Assembly: GCA_947302895.1 (NCBI GenBank) | Contig: CAMYWU010000028.1 | Coordinates: forward strand, 1-10,807 | DNA length: 10,807 nucleotides | Direction of reading: 5' to 3' | Source of the DNA: an uncultured Clostridia bacterium | GTDB lineage: Bacteria > Bacillota > Clostridia > Oscillospirales > Acutalibacteraceae | Shown: positions 1 to 7,257 of the stretch, piece after piece | How positions within the stretch are numbered: the stretch's first letter is position 1 | How the letters are laid out: the number at the start of each line of letters is the position of its first letter | Notes under the pieces: model-generated | The model's database searches: none | What the model was told of the DNA's origin: nothing | The model's input: only the letters and a program-made list of their open reading frames with translations | Position numbers and translations under genes: made by a program

Positions 1-1416
1 GCCCTTTATTCCAACTCCAACGAAGAGATGAATAATTCCGAAAAGGAAGCAGTAAAGCATAACCTTCATCAAATCGTCGCCTGCGGGATTCAGCCATACA
101 TGGAGCCTCATTTCCGGCAAGCCAAGATAATTTGTTCGGATAATGTTTATCGCATCGCCGAAAAACGAGCCAAACATTATTCCCCAGAACATTGTTGAAA
201 TTCCACAGTAGAAATACATCAAAACGGTTTTTCTTTTCTGACCCTCGGGCTTTGCCTTAAGCAAAACTGCAAGCGTTGCAATAACCATGAGCAAGCCGTA
301 GCCAGCATCGGAAAACATCATTCCGAAGAACACATAATAGAAAAATCCCATAATTGCGTTTGGGTCTATATCGTTTTTGCCCGGAAGGGAATACATTTCG
401 GTTATTCCCTCAACGGGGGAAGCAAAATCGTTGTTTTGAAGAAGAACGGGAACTTCCTCATCCTCGCCGGGAGCGCTTAAGCTTACGGCACAGGAGAATT
501 TTTCTTCAAGCTGAGATTTTGTTTTTTCGCTTTCCTTTTCGGGAATGAAGCCCGAAATATAGAAGATGTTATCCGTAACCGATATTTTTTTGAGCGCCTC
601 ATATTTATCGATTTTCATTGAGAGATAATCGATAAGAAATTCGATATTCTTTACCTTATCGGCATAGGATTTGATTTTTTCCTGATTATCTTCAATTTCT
701 TTTCTGAGCTGCTCAGCCTTGTTGATGTTTGATTCAAGCGCATCCTTTGCAGTTCCGTCGAAAAGCTCGCTTGGCTTAACGAAACCGAAGCTCCTCAGCG
801 CTTCAAGCATTTTTTGTTCCTCGCTCTTTAAGCAGAGGATTGCTGCGCAGGAGAGCATTTCGCTGGAATAAACAATTTCCGCATCATAGGCTTCAATATC
901 CGGTGCAATTTCGGAAAGCGTTTCTTTTATTGAGCCTTCGCTTTGCATTGACGGGAAGGAACCGATTAAAAGCGCCGTGTGTCGGGTTGGCTTTGCCTTG
1001 ATAGGAACATCAAGCTTTTCCCAGACCGATATGCCGTCCCTTGCGGTTTCAAGCCTTATGATTTCAGCTTTTGCATCGGTTATTCTTTTGTTGAGCTCAA
1101 GAATGGAATTGCATACATTGAAGGTTTCATCGGTTGAACCCTCGTTTTTTAGGAATTCCTCGAGCGAAATTTCCATCGGCGGTCGGAAGGAATCGATTAT
1201 AGAGCCCTTTGACGGAGCATAAAAGCCGAGAATTTCTCTTGCATCAACAGCCTTTTGCTTCATCTTTTCAAGCTGGGATATGCTTATCGCCGTATCCAGA
1301 GTGCTCATATTTCCGCCTTCTTCGTGGGTGGTTATTTCAACAACCCCACGCCGTTGAAGGAAATCAACTATATCCTTGCTGTTCCTAAGCGCACCGATTA
1401 GCTCAATTTTGAGCAT
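1..1416 (-). CDS. ntpI: V-type ATP synthase subunit I, C-terminally truncated by window edge
   Basis: This is the membrane-embedded a/I subunit of a V/A-type ATPase, which forms the ion half-channels next to the c-ring and anchors the peripheral stalks. The frame is open from the ATG at 1416 to position 1 (472 codons; the family usually has about 600-660 residues), so the C-terminal membrane part lies outside. Residues 1 to about 340 are soluble and charged, with the MLKIELIGA opening and long helices typical of the subunit I cytoplasmic arm. From about residue 350 come hydrophobic segments with the family motif FFGMMFSDAGYG and, near the edge, FLFGIIHLFVGVGIKG. It lies 49 nt downstream of the small stalk-subunit gene on the same strand, the usual ntpF-ntpI order. 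The ATG at 1416 has no well-placed ribosome binding site. A GAGGTG sits ideally for an ACG five codons upstream (1429-1431), so the real start may be there. Family identity is firm; the start is not. Confidence 0.9.
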   Translation of the reverse strand, partial: MLKIELIGALRNSKDIVDFLQRRGVVEITTHEEGGNMSTLDTAISISQLEKMKQKAVDAREILGFYAPSKGSIIDSFRPPMEISLEEFLKNEGSTDETFNVCNSILELNKRITDAKAEIIRLETARDGISVWEKLDVPIKAKPTRHTALLIGSFPSMQSEGSIKETLSEIAPDIEAYDAEIVYSSEMLSCAAILCLKSEEQKMLEALRSFGFVKPSELFDGTAKDALESNINKAEQLRKEIEDNQEKIKSYADKVKNIEFLIDYLSMKIDKYEALKKISVTDNIFYISGFIPEKESEKTKSQLEEKFSCAVSLSAPGEDEEVPVLLQNNDFASPVEGITEMYSLPGKNDIDPNAIMGFFYYVFFGMMFSDAGYGLLMVIATLAVLLKAKPEGQKRKTVLMYFYCGISTMFWGIMFGSFFGDAINIIRTNYLGLPEMRLHVWLNPAGDDLMKVMLYCFLFGIIHLFVGVGIKG

Positions 1417-1428
1417 TTTTAATTTTGC

Positions 1429-1446
1429 CGTATGTCCTCACCTCAC
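1429..1446 (-). promoter_or_regulatory. Shine-Dalgarno of the subunit I gene pointing to an upstream ACG codon
   Basis: On the minus strand GTGAGGTGAGG (1446-1436) is a strong ribosome binding site. GAGGTG (1444-1439) is 7 nt from an in-frame ACG (1431-1429) but 22 nt from the first ATG (1416-1414). Starting at the ACG would give M-A-K-L-K-M-L-K-I-E, which resembles the usual N-terminus of this family better than starting at the ATG. Either ACG is a rare start or an ATG was mutated or misread here. The element is partly preceded by a small hairpin (CACTTT/AAAGTG). Confidence 0.55.
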
Positions 1447-1465
1447 TTTTGAAAGTGAAACGTTT

Positions 1466-1777
1466 TTATTTGAGTATAATATCCTTTACTGCGCCTGTTG
1501 TCTGGCTGAGCATGGAAGCGCTTTTTTCTTTTAAGCCTTCTGCAATATTTCTTGCATCCTGCTCAGCGTTTCTTATCTGCTCATCAGCCTTGCTTTTTGC
1601 GTTTTCAACAGCGCCATCGCTGTTTTCAAGCGCAGTCTTTTTTGCGTTTTCAATTATGGCTTTTGCCTGAGTCTCGGCGTTTTTGATTATCTCATCAGCC
1701 CTGACTCTTGCCTCCTGCTCATTTTTAGCGGTTTCTTCCTCTTTTCTGAGGACTTCATTAAGCATATCGGAAACCAT
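1466..1777 (-). CDS. ntpF: V-type ATP synthase small coiled-coil peripheral-stalk subunit (G/H type)
   Basis: This 103-residue protein is almost wholly charged and alanine-rich with a helical coiled-coil pattern (repeated KNAETQAKAIIENAKK-like stretches), no cysteine and no membrane segment. That is the profile of the small peripheral-stalk subunit (NtpF, also called subunit G or H) that pairs with subunit E to resist rotor torque in V/A-type ATPases. Its place as first gene directly ahead of subunit I matches the usual ntpF-ntpI-ntpK order in Firmicutes. The ATG at 1777 is backed by AAGAAGGTG at about 1781-1790. The sequence of such coiled coils is not diagnostic alone, so the call rests largely on length, composition and the neighbour. 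Confidence 0.78.
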   Translation of the reverse strand: MVSDMLNEVLRKEEETAKNEQEARVRADEIIKNAETQAKAIIENAKKTALENSDGAVENAKSKADEQIRNAEQDARNIAEGLKEKSASMLSQTTGAVKDIILK

Positions 1778-1811
1778 ATATTCACCTTCTTAATAAGTTT
1801 AATAACACTAT

Positions 1812-1847
1812 CTTATAGAATATATCATATTATTATAAATAATTCAA
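1812..1847 (-). promoter_or_regulatory. possible minus-strand promoter of the V-ATPase operon
   Basis: On the minus strand TTGAAT (1847-1842) and TATATT (1824-1819) are separated by 17 nt, placing a start of transcription near 1812, about 35 nt before the stalk-subunit ATG. The region is extremely AT-rich, and a second pair (TTGTTT 1854-1849, TAATAT 1832-1827) also fits, so the exact boxes are uncertain. Confidence 0.35.
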
Positions 1848-1884
1848 TAAACAAACTATGATAATTTAATTAAAGATTTTTCAT

Positions 1885-1914
1885 TTTACATTTACCCTTA
1901 GTGTATGCTATAAT
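1885..1914 (+). promoter_or_regulatory. promoter of the glycosidase-TPR-DUF4037 unit
   Basis: TTTACA (1885-1890) and a perfect TATAAT (1909-1914) are separated by 18 nt, with an extended -10 TGC immediately before TATAAT. Transcription would begin near 1921, giving a leader of about 22 nt before the ATG at 1943. This -10 box falls inside the longer reading frame that opens with GTG at 1901, which argues that GTG 1901 is not the real start. Confidence 0.65.
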
Positions 1915-1942
1915 AAACCGTAATTGTCAAAGAGGTGATAAA

Positions 1943-4900
1943 ATGAAAAAAAGGACATTATCCGCAATATCCGTTTTGCTGATTATTGTTTTGTTGGCAG
2001 GCGTTTTTTCTTCCTGCTCTGCCACAAAGGGGATATTCTCCTCTTCCAGGCTTAAAAAGGCGCTTGAAAACGGAGGGGATTACCATATTTCAAGAAATCT
2101 GAAAAATGTATCCGCAGTACCGATTATGAAAGACGTTGTTGTTGACGGAAAAGCGCATACCCTTTTTGCGCATTCCGAAGAAGACGCAGCAACTGTTTAT
2201 CAAAACGAAAATGTTAAATCAACTCTTTCAAACATTGTTTTTTCGGGAAGCGAAAAGGCGGATGTCGGATTATGGGTTGGCGCAGGTGAAATGACATATG
2301 ATTCCTGCTCCGTTTCAGGATATAAAATCACCTCAAACCGTATCAGCGCCATCGCAGCGGGCGGTTCATCAAGCCTGATACTCAACAATACCAAACTGAG
2401 CGACAATGAAAGCTATGATGTTAATCTTGCGGATAACGCAAGCGTCAGCATAAACGGTTCAACCTCGCTTGAAACCATGAGAATATCTTCCAATTTCATC
2501 AGACTGAATATAGGCGAGGGCTGGAACGGCGAGTTCAGCATAACCTTTGATAACCCTGTTGCAAAGCCAATCGGAACAGTTGCAGAAGGCGCTTCAATTT
2601 CAAAAATCAAGGTTACAAATGATGGCTATTATCTTGCAGATGAAAACGGAACCCTGATGCTGAAAACCGATGAAGAAAAAGCCATTTCTTTTGATATGAG
2701 CAAGAGGGAAACGCTCTACAAGGGCAGCACCGGCTTCTTATACGGTGTGGCTGAAATAAACGTTCCTTCAATTGATTTGCTATACGGACTCCAGCCCGAC
2801 ACAATGGTTCAGAAGGTCTATGAAGGAAAACAGCATCCGACGGGCGACGCGGTCAGAACAAGCAGCGCGCTGCTTTCCTCGGGCGTAAAGGATATGCAGG
2901 TTTATCTGCAGGACCACTATCTTGAATGGCCTTACGATGCGCCGACGAAGGACGGAAAAATTGATATAGACGCATATCAGAAATCCGTTGAAGAAATGAT
3001 ATACGCAATGATTTGCGATGAAGCAAAACAGGGCGATAAAGGCGTTTTCAAGGGCAGCGACGGCAAGTACTACGTTTTGAACGAAAGCAGAAAAAACTAT
3101 AGCTTTGTTCTGTTTAATGAGCCGAATGATATCTGGTTTAACTGGAACGAAGAGCTGCAGCAGAAGGATTACGACGGCTTTAAAAAAGCGTGGAAGCAGA
3201 TATATACTGCCGTTCATAATATAGACCCCGATGCGCGCTGCGTCGGACCGAATTTTTCGGGCTTTGATGAAGAGCAGTATGATTTGTTTCTTGAATACTG
3301 CTATAATAACAACTGCCTTCCCGAAATAATAACCTGGCACGAGCTCGGTGATATTTCATTAACCGATTTTTATAAGCATTATGACAGCGTTAAGTCAATG
3401 GTAAAGAAATACTACACCGAAGACTACGCTTCTAAATCAGGCAGAAGTTATCAGCCCGAGCTGCTTGTTAACGAATATGCAAGGCATTATGATATCGGCT
3501 CCCCGGGCGGACTTGTTAAGTGGCTTTCAATGTTTGAGGATAAGGATATTTCCGCCTGCATGGCGTACTGGGCAATGGCAAACTCCTTAAACGAAATGGC
3601 AGCCGAACAGAACGCTCCGTCATCAACATGGTGGGTTTACCACTGGTATGCGCAGATGACGGGTAAGCAATGTCCGCTTACTTCACCGAAATTTGAAGAG
3701 ACAAGATTTTACGGCGTTTGCTCATATGATGAGAAAATCAATACAGCATATGTATTATTCGGAGGAAATGAGGACCAGAAGGGAAAGGAAACCGTTTATC
3801 TTAATAATATCGGTTCAACAAAGCTTGCAAATGAGAATGGAGCTGTTAACGTAAGGCTTTATGCAGTAAGCTTTTCGGGTCAGCTCGGAGCGAATTACAA
3901 ACCCGAGGTTGTTTATGACGGCGCTCTTAAAACAGAGAATAATACGCTTTCGATTCCGATTCAGAACAGCGATGAAATGCAGGCGTATTTTGCTGTGATA
4001 ACTAAACCCGATGATGATGTAAAAGCAAATAATAATACAGCCTTTGAATATCCTGTTGCAACCTATGAGGCTGAAAATGCCGAGCTTATAGGCGGAGCAA
4101 CAGCGTATGATAAGGGCGGCTGGGCAACCTTTGCAACAAGCGGCAGAGCGGATGTCGGAAGCGTGAACAATAACGGCGACGGCGTTTGCTTTACCGTAAA
4201 TATTCCGGAAAGCGGATTATATAAAGCTTCCCTTTTCTATTCACTTCAGTCCCCCTATGTTAATCCTAAGACACTTGAACCCGACGGCGAGGGTCAGAAC
4301 AGGGGAATAGGCAAATCCCTTCCCTACGGTTTTGAACTTGACGGCAAGAAGCAGGCTGATATTATTCTTGAATCAACGGTTTCCTGGGCGTATAAGAGCC
4401 ACTGCGATATTGAGCTGTATCTTGAAGAGGGCGAGCATACGCTGACCTTTAAGCATATCAACGGTGATGAAGGCGAAAAGGGCAATCTTCAGCTTGTTGC
4501 TGCGCTTGATAAGCTTGATATTAAGAAGGCTGAAAAAAACAACAGTGATTTTGAAATCCGTCTTGATGAAATGCATAGCTTTAAGCAGGGCGGAGTGTAC
4601 AGAATAACCGCTGTTGCTCCAGAAGAGGGATACTACAGCGTTAGCGCCGATGGCTTTTTCACCCTGAAAAAGCAGTGTGTTAACTATGCTCCTGATGCAA
4701 AATCCTTCTCGGAATGCAGTGTTTATGATACCCCTGTCGGCAAAACTCTTTACCTTGCAAAGGGCGCAAATACCCTTGTTGTTGAGGGCGGCGCTTCAAG
4801 ACTGAATTTCAAATATGAAAAGGACAAAACAAGCAAGAATTCAACCGTTGTTAAAAGCACATATTTCAACCTTTTCGGCAACAATGCAAAACTGAAAAAG

Positions 4901-5353
4901 AGCAGTTTTGCAAACAGCGGATATGTTATCAGTGAGCTTGGAACAGGACAGAATGCCGCTTCAAATGAAAACGCAAAAAGCAATTTTGCAACCTTCACTG
5001 TAACGGTTAAAAAGGATGGAATATATAATCTGGCGGTTCGCTATGCAAATGACGAGCCGGCTCCGATTATGGAAAAGGCGGACGGCAGCACATATATTCA
5101 TCCCTATAACATCGACCTTGTTGAGAGATACGCTCAATTCAGCGTTAATGAAGGCGAACCGGAAACGGTGTACTTTAAGAATACTCTCAGCTGGGATACC
5201 TTCAAAACGCTTGATATTCAGCTCAAGCTAAAAAAGGGTAAAAACACCATAAAGATTTATAATGATAATTCCTATCATTTCAGTTCGCTTGTGAATTCAA
5301 CAGCGCCCGAAATAGATACAATAACTGTTATTGCACTGAGCATTGATAATTGA
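1943..5353 (+). CDS. Secreted lipoprotein glycoside hydrolase, GH39-like clan GH-A core with CBM-like modules
   Basis: This predicted surface lipoprotein of 1136 residues probably cleaves a plant or host polysaccharide outside the cell; the substrate is unknown. The start is the ATG at 1943, preceded by AGAGGTG with good spacing; a GTG at 1901 overlaps the -10 box and is rejected. Residues 1-25 are a lipoprotein signal (KKR, hydrophobic core, lipidation Cys25 after FSS). Residues about 50-235 are short Asn/Ser-rich strands suggesting a right-handed beta-helix. The catalytic part (about 260-690) has QHPTGD, YLQDHYLEWPY, FNEPNDIW with Glu393 as likely acid/base, WHELGD at 465-470, and LLVNEY with Glu511 as likely nucleophile. 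The 118-residue gap between the two glutamates matches GH39-like clan GH-A enzymes. A CBM35/CBM6-like module starts at YEAENA (708), a spacer domain spans about 870-960, and a second CBM-like module runs from about 967 to the end. A TPR gene follows after 15 nt. The GH family is tentative; a clan GH-A fold is likely. Confidence 0.8.
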   Translation: MKKRTLSAISVLLIIVLLAGVFSSCSATKGIFSSSRLKKALENGGDYHISRNLKNVSAVPIMKDVVVDGKAHTLFAHSEEDAATVYQNENVKSTLSNIVFSGSEKADVGLWVGAGEMTYDSCSVSGYKITSNRISAIAAGGSSSLILNNTKLSDNESYDVNLADNASVSINGSTSLETMRISSNFIRLNIGEGWNGEFSITFDNPVAKPIGTVAEGASISKIKVTNDGYYLADENGTLMLKTDEEKAISFDMSKRETLYKGSTGFLYGVAEINVPSIDLLYGLQPDTMVQKVYEGKQHPTGDAVRTSSALLSSGVKDMQVYLQDHYLEWPYDAPTKDGKIDIDAYQKSVEEMIYAMICDEAKQGDKGVFKGSDGKYYVLNESRKNYSFVLFNEPNDIWFNWNEELQQKDYDGFKKAWKQIYTAVHNIDPDARCVGPNFSGFDEEQYDLFLEYCYNNNCLPEIITWHELGDISLTDFYKHYDSVKSMVKKYYTEDYASKSGRSYQPELLVNEYARHYDIGSPGGLVKWLSMFEDKDISACMAYWAMANSLNEMAAEQNAPSSTWWVYHWYAQMTGKQCPLTSPKFEETRFYGVCSYDEKINTAYVLFGGNEDQKGKETVYLNNIGSTKLANENGAVNVRLYAVSFSGQLGANYKPEVVYDGALKTENNTLSIPIQNSDEMQAYFAVITKPDDDVKANNNTAFEYPVATYEAENAELIGGATAYDKGGWATFATSGRADVGSVNNNGDGVCFTVNIPESGLYKASLFYSLQSPYVNPKTLEPDGEGQNRGIGKSLPYGFELDGKKQADIILESTVSWAYKSHCDIELYLEEGEHTLTFKHINGDEGEKGNLQLVAALDKLDIKKAEKNNSDFEIRLDEMHSFKQGGVYRITAVAPEEGYYSVSADGFFTLKKQCVNYAPDAKSFSECSVYDTPVGKTLYLAKGANTLVVEGGASRLNFKYEKDKTSKNSTVVKSTYFNLFGNNAKLKKSSFANSGYVISELGTGQNAASNENAKSNFATFTVTVKKDGIYNLAVRYANDEPAPIMEKADGSTYIHPYNIDLVERYAQFSVNEGEPETVYFKNTLSWDTFKTLDIQLKLKKGKNTIKIYNDNSYHFSSLVNSTAPEIDTITVIALSIDN

Positions 5354-5368
5354 CGAACGGAGAAAATT

Positions 5369-6214
5369 ATGAGTAACGATAAAGGATATTTAACCCCCGA
5401 GGACTACGCAGAGCCGAGATGTCTGCTCTGCGATGAGCCCTATGGAGTAACACCTCAGGTTAAAGCGGTTCCTCAGCAGAGAATTATTCAGAAAATGAAT
5501 GAATATATGAGCCACCGTGATTATGCAGGCGCCGAGCGCCACCTTAAATACTGGCTTGAAGAGGCAAAGCAGGGCTTTGATAAGGGCGGCGAGCTTCTCA
5601 TAAGGAATGAGCTTGTTGGCCATTTCAGAAAAACAGGCAACAAAGAGGGCGCTTTCGAGAGCGGAAAAGAGGCGTTAAGGCTTCTTAATGAGCTCGGTTT
5701 TGAAAACAACGTTTCGGCGGGAACAACCTATATTAATGTTGCAACCGCATATAACGCCTTCGGCGAAAACGAAAAATCAATTGAGCTTTTTGAAAAGGCA
5801 AGAGCGGTTTATGAAAGCAATGAAAATACTGCGCCCGAGCTTCTCGGAGGGCTTTATAACAATATGGCGCTTATAAATGTTGCCCTGGGCAGATATGATG
5901 AGGCGTTTGAGCTATATGATAAGGCGCTAAATGTTATGCAAAAGGTTGAAAACGGCGAGCTTGAGCAGGCGATAACATATCTCAATATGGCGGATGCAAA
6001 AGAGGCTTGCCTCGGCAGCGAAAAAGCTGAAAGCGTTGTTTTTGATTATCTTGATAAGGCGCAGGAGCTGCTTGATACTCCGGGTCTGAAAAAGGACGGA
6101 TATTATGCATTTGTTTGCGAAAAATGTGCGCCGAGCTTTGAATACTACGGATATTTTCTTGTTGCAAACGATTTAAAAAACAGAGCGGAGAGTATATATA
6201 ATGAAGGGGATTGA
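5369..6214 (+). CDS. TPR protein with two CxxC pairs, partner of the downstream DUF4037 gene
   Basis: This 281-residue cytoplasmic protein has no signal peptide or membrane segment. Its N-terminus carries PRCLLCDEPYG with Cys18 and Cys21. Helical tetratricopeptide-type repeats follow at about 76-109, 118-151 (TYINVATAYNAFGENEKSIELF), 160-193 (LYNNMALINVALGRYDEAFELY) and 201-235. A second pair, CEKC (Cys250, Cys253), sits in a conserved-looking tail. The two pairs could form a metal site, which is inference. TPRs mediate protein-protein contact, so it probably scaffolds a partner. The ATG has CGGAGA upstream and lies 15 nt after the glycosidase stop. Its own end overlaps the start of the DUF4037 gene by 14 nt, implying translational coupling. 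I recall TPR and DUF4037 genes being neighbours in Firmicutes but know of no assigned function. Confidence 0.8.
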   Translation: MSNDKGYLTPEDYAEPRCLLCDEPYGVTPQVKAVPQQRIIQKMNEYMSHRDYAGAERHLKYWLEEAKQGFDKGGELLIRNELVGHFRKTGNKEGAFESGKEALRLLNELGFENNVSAGTTYINVATAYNAFGENEKSIELFEKARAVYESNENTAPELLGGLYNNMALINVALGRYDEAFELYDKALNVMQKVENGELEQAITYLNMADAKEACLGSEKAESVVFDYLDKAQELLDTPGLKKDGYYAFVCEKCAPSFEYYGYFLVANDLKNRAESIYNEGD

Positions 6215-7137
6215 GCTTTCAAGAGCGTTTTTTGAGGAATACGGAAAGCCGATGCTTGAAAACGATTTTTCGGATATTATTCCGTATCTTGCAGTCGGCT
6301 TAATCGGCAGCGGCTCGGAATGCTTCGGCTTTGATGACGATATTTCAACCGACCATGATTTTGAACCGGGCTTTTGTATATTTCTTCCGGATGAGGAGAT
6401 TGTTGACAGAAAGATTGCCTTTCAGCTTGAAAGAGCTTATGCAAAGCTGCCAAAGGAGTTTATGGGCTTTAAAAGGGCAATGCTTGCGCCAGTTGGCGGA
6501 GCACGGCACGGAGTTTTAAGAACAAGCGAGTTTTTTGAAGAAAAAATCGGCAGTAAAACAGGCGAGCTTGATAAGCTTGAATGGCTTTCGCTTCCCGAGC
6601 ATGCGCTTGCAGAGGCAACAAACGGCGAGCTCTTTTTCGACAACTTTGGTGAGGTTACGAAAATCAGGGAAAGCCTCAGCGCTTATCCCGAGGATATCCG
6701 CCTTAAAAAGCTTGCGGGTAATTTGCTCGTTATGGCGCAGTCGGGACAGTATAACTATAAACGCTGTATCGACCATGGCGAGAGCGCAGCCGCTCGCAGT
6801 TTTTGAGTTTGTTAAAAGCGCAATGCAGGTTATATTCCTCCTCAATAATTCCTATCAGCCGTATTATAAGTGGAGCTTCAGGGCGCTCAGAGCGCTTCCA
6901 AAGCTTTCGCTTGATGCCGAGATAATGGAATTTCTTTTAACCTCATCAAACGACGGCGAAATGGCTGAGGAGAAGTATTATTCAATAGAGGGCATTGCAG
7001 CGGATATTATTGATGAGCTTGCCGAGCAGGAACTAACAAGCGCAATCTGCGGCGACCTTGAAAAGCATGCGTATTCGGTTAATGATAAAATTGCAGATTC
7101 TGAAATCAGGAATATGCACGTGCTTGCTGCAATTTAA
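6201..7137 (+). pseudogene. DUF4037 nucleotidyltransferase-fold protein, split by a +1 frameshift
   Basis: The first frame (6201-6806, 201 residues) starts at an ATG preceded by GCGGAGAG and overlaps the TPR gene. It carries a nucleotidyltransferase-like signature, GSGSECFGFDDD then STDHDF, with Asp-His-Asp as candidate metal ligands, and later GQYNYKRC, all of which fit DUF4037. It stops at TGA 6804-6806 just after HGESAA. The family C-terminal part then continues in the +1 frame as VFEFVKSAMQVIFLLNN, YKWSFRALRALPKLS and so on, to TAA at 7135-7137. Skipping one base anywhere between about 6780 and 6804 gives one continuous protein of about 311 residues. Causes could be a real inactivating mutation, a miscounted base in the T run 6800-6804, or +1 slippage at TTT-TGA, where tRNA-Phe can re-pair on TTT. 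A transferase role is inferred from the fold only. Confidence 0.75.
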
Positions 7138-7146
7138 CTGATGTAA

Positions 7147-7222
7147 TAAGGCAACGTCTATTCGTACGCCATGGGGACGCACCGCCTGCGGAGGAACGTC
7201 CCCGTGTGCTGTTAAGGCAACG
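7147..7222. repeat. short palindromic repeat-like element bracketed by a 10-bp direct repeat
   Basis: TAAGGCAACG occurs at 7147-7156 and again at 7213-7222. Between them is a GC-rich palindrome, GGGGACG (7173-7179) and CGTCCCC (7197-7203), extendable to 10 pairs (7170-7179 with 7197-7206, one G-T wobble), around a loop containing CCGCCTGCGG. The block is far richer in GC than the surrounding DNA and has no T run after it, so it is a poor terminator. It resembles REP/MITE-like intergenic palindromes, and the direct repeat could be a target duplication or part of the repeat. No coding function is seen between 7138 and 7257. Confidence 0.55.
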
Positions 7223-7257
7223 AATATAATGATAATAATATAAAGGACATATAATAT

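Noticed and set aside
1901..1942. GTG at 1901 as the start of the glycosidase, adding 14 residues
   Set aside because: It overlaps the TATAAT box (1909-1914), has no ribosome binding site, and would bury the lipoprotein signal; ATG 1943 has AGAGGTG at good spacing.
2780..3340. Minus-strand 186-residue open frame opposite the glycosidase catalytic region
   Set aside because: It is the complement of a well-supported coding region and has low-complexity hydrophobic composition with no family motif.
6535..6774. Treating the second-frame ORF from 6535 as a separate gene
   Set aside because: Its first 80 residues overlap the DUF4037 frame and look like out-of-frame translation; only the part after about 6780 is family-like.
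6775..7137. Independent small gene starting at ATG 6775
   Set aside because: There is no Shine-Dalgarno before the ATG, and the sequence reads as the natural C-terminal continuation of DUF4037.
7173..7203. GGGGACG/CGTCCCC hairpin as the terminator of the TPR-DUF4037 unit
   Set aside because: No T run follows on the plus strand, and the flanking direct repeats suggest a repeat element instead; termination there is not excluded.
7225..7230. TATAAT as the nrdG promoter -10
   Set aside because: No acceptable -35 box lies 16-18 nt upstream and the region is AT-rich, so I could not support a promoter call.
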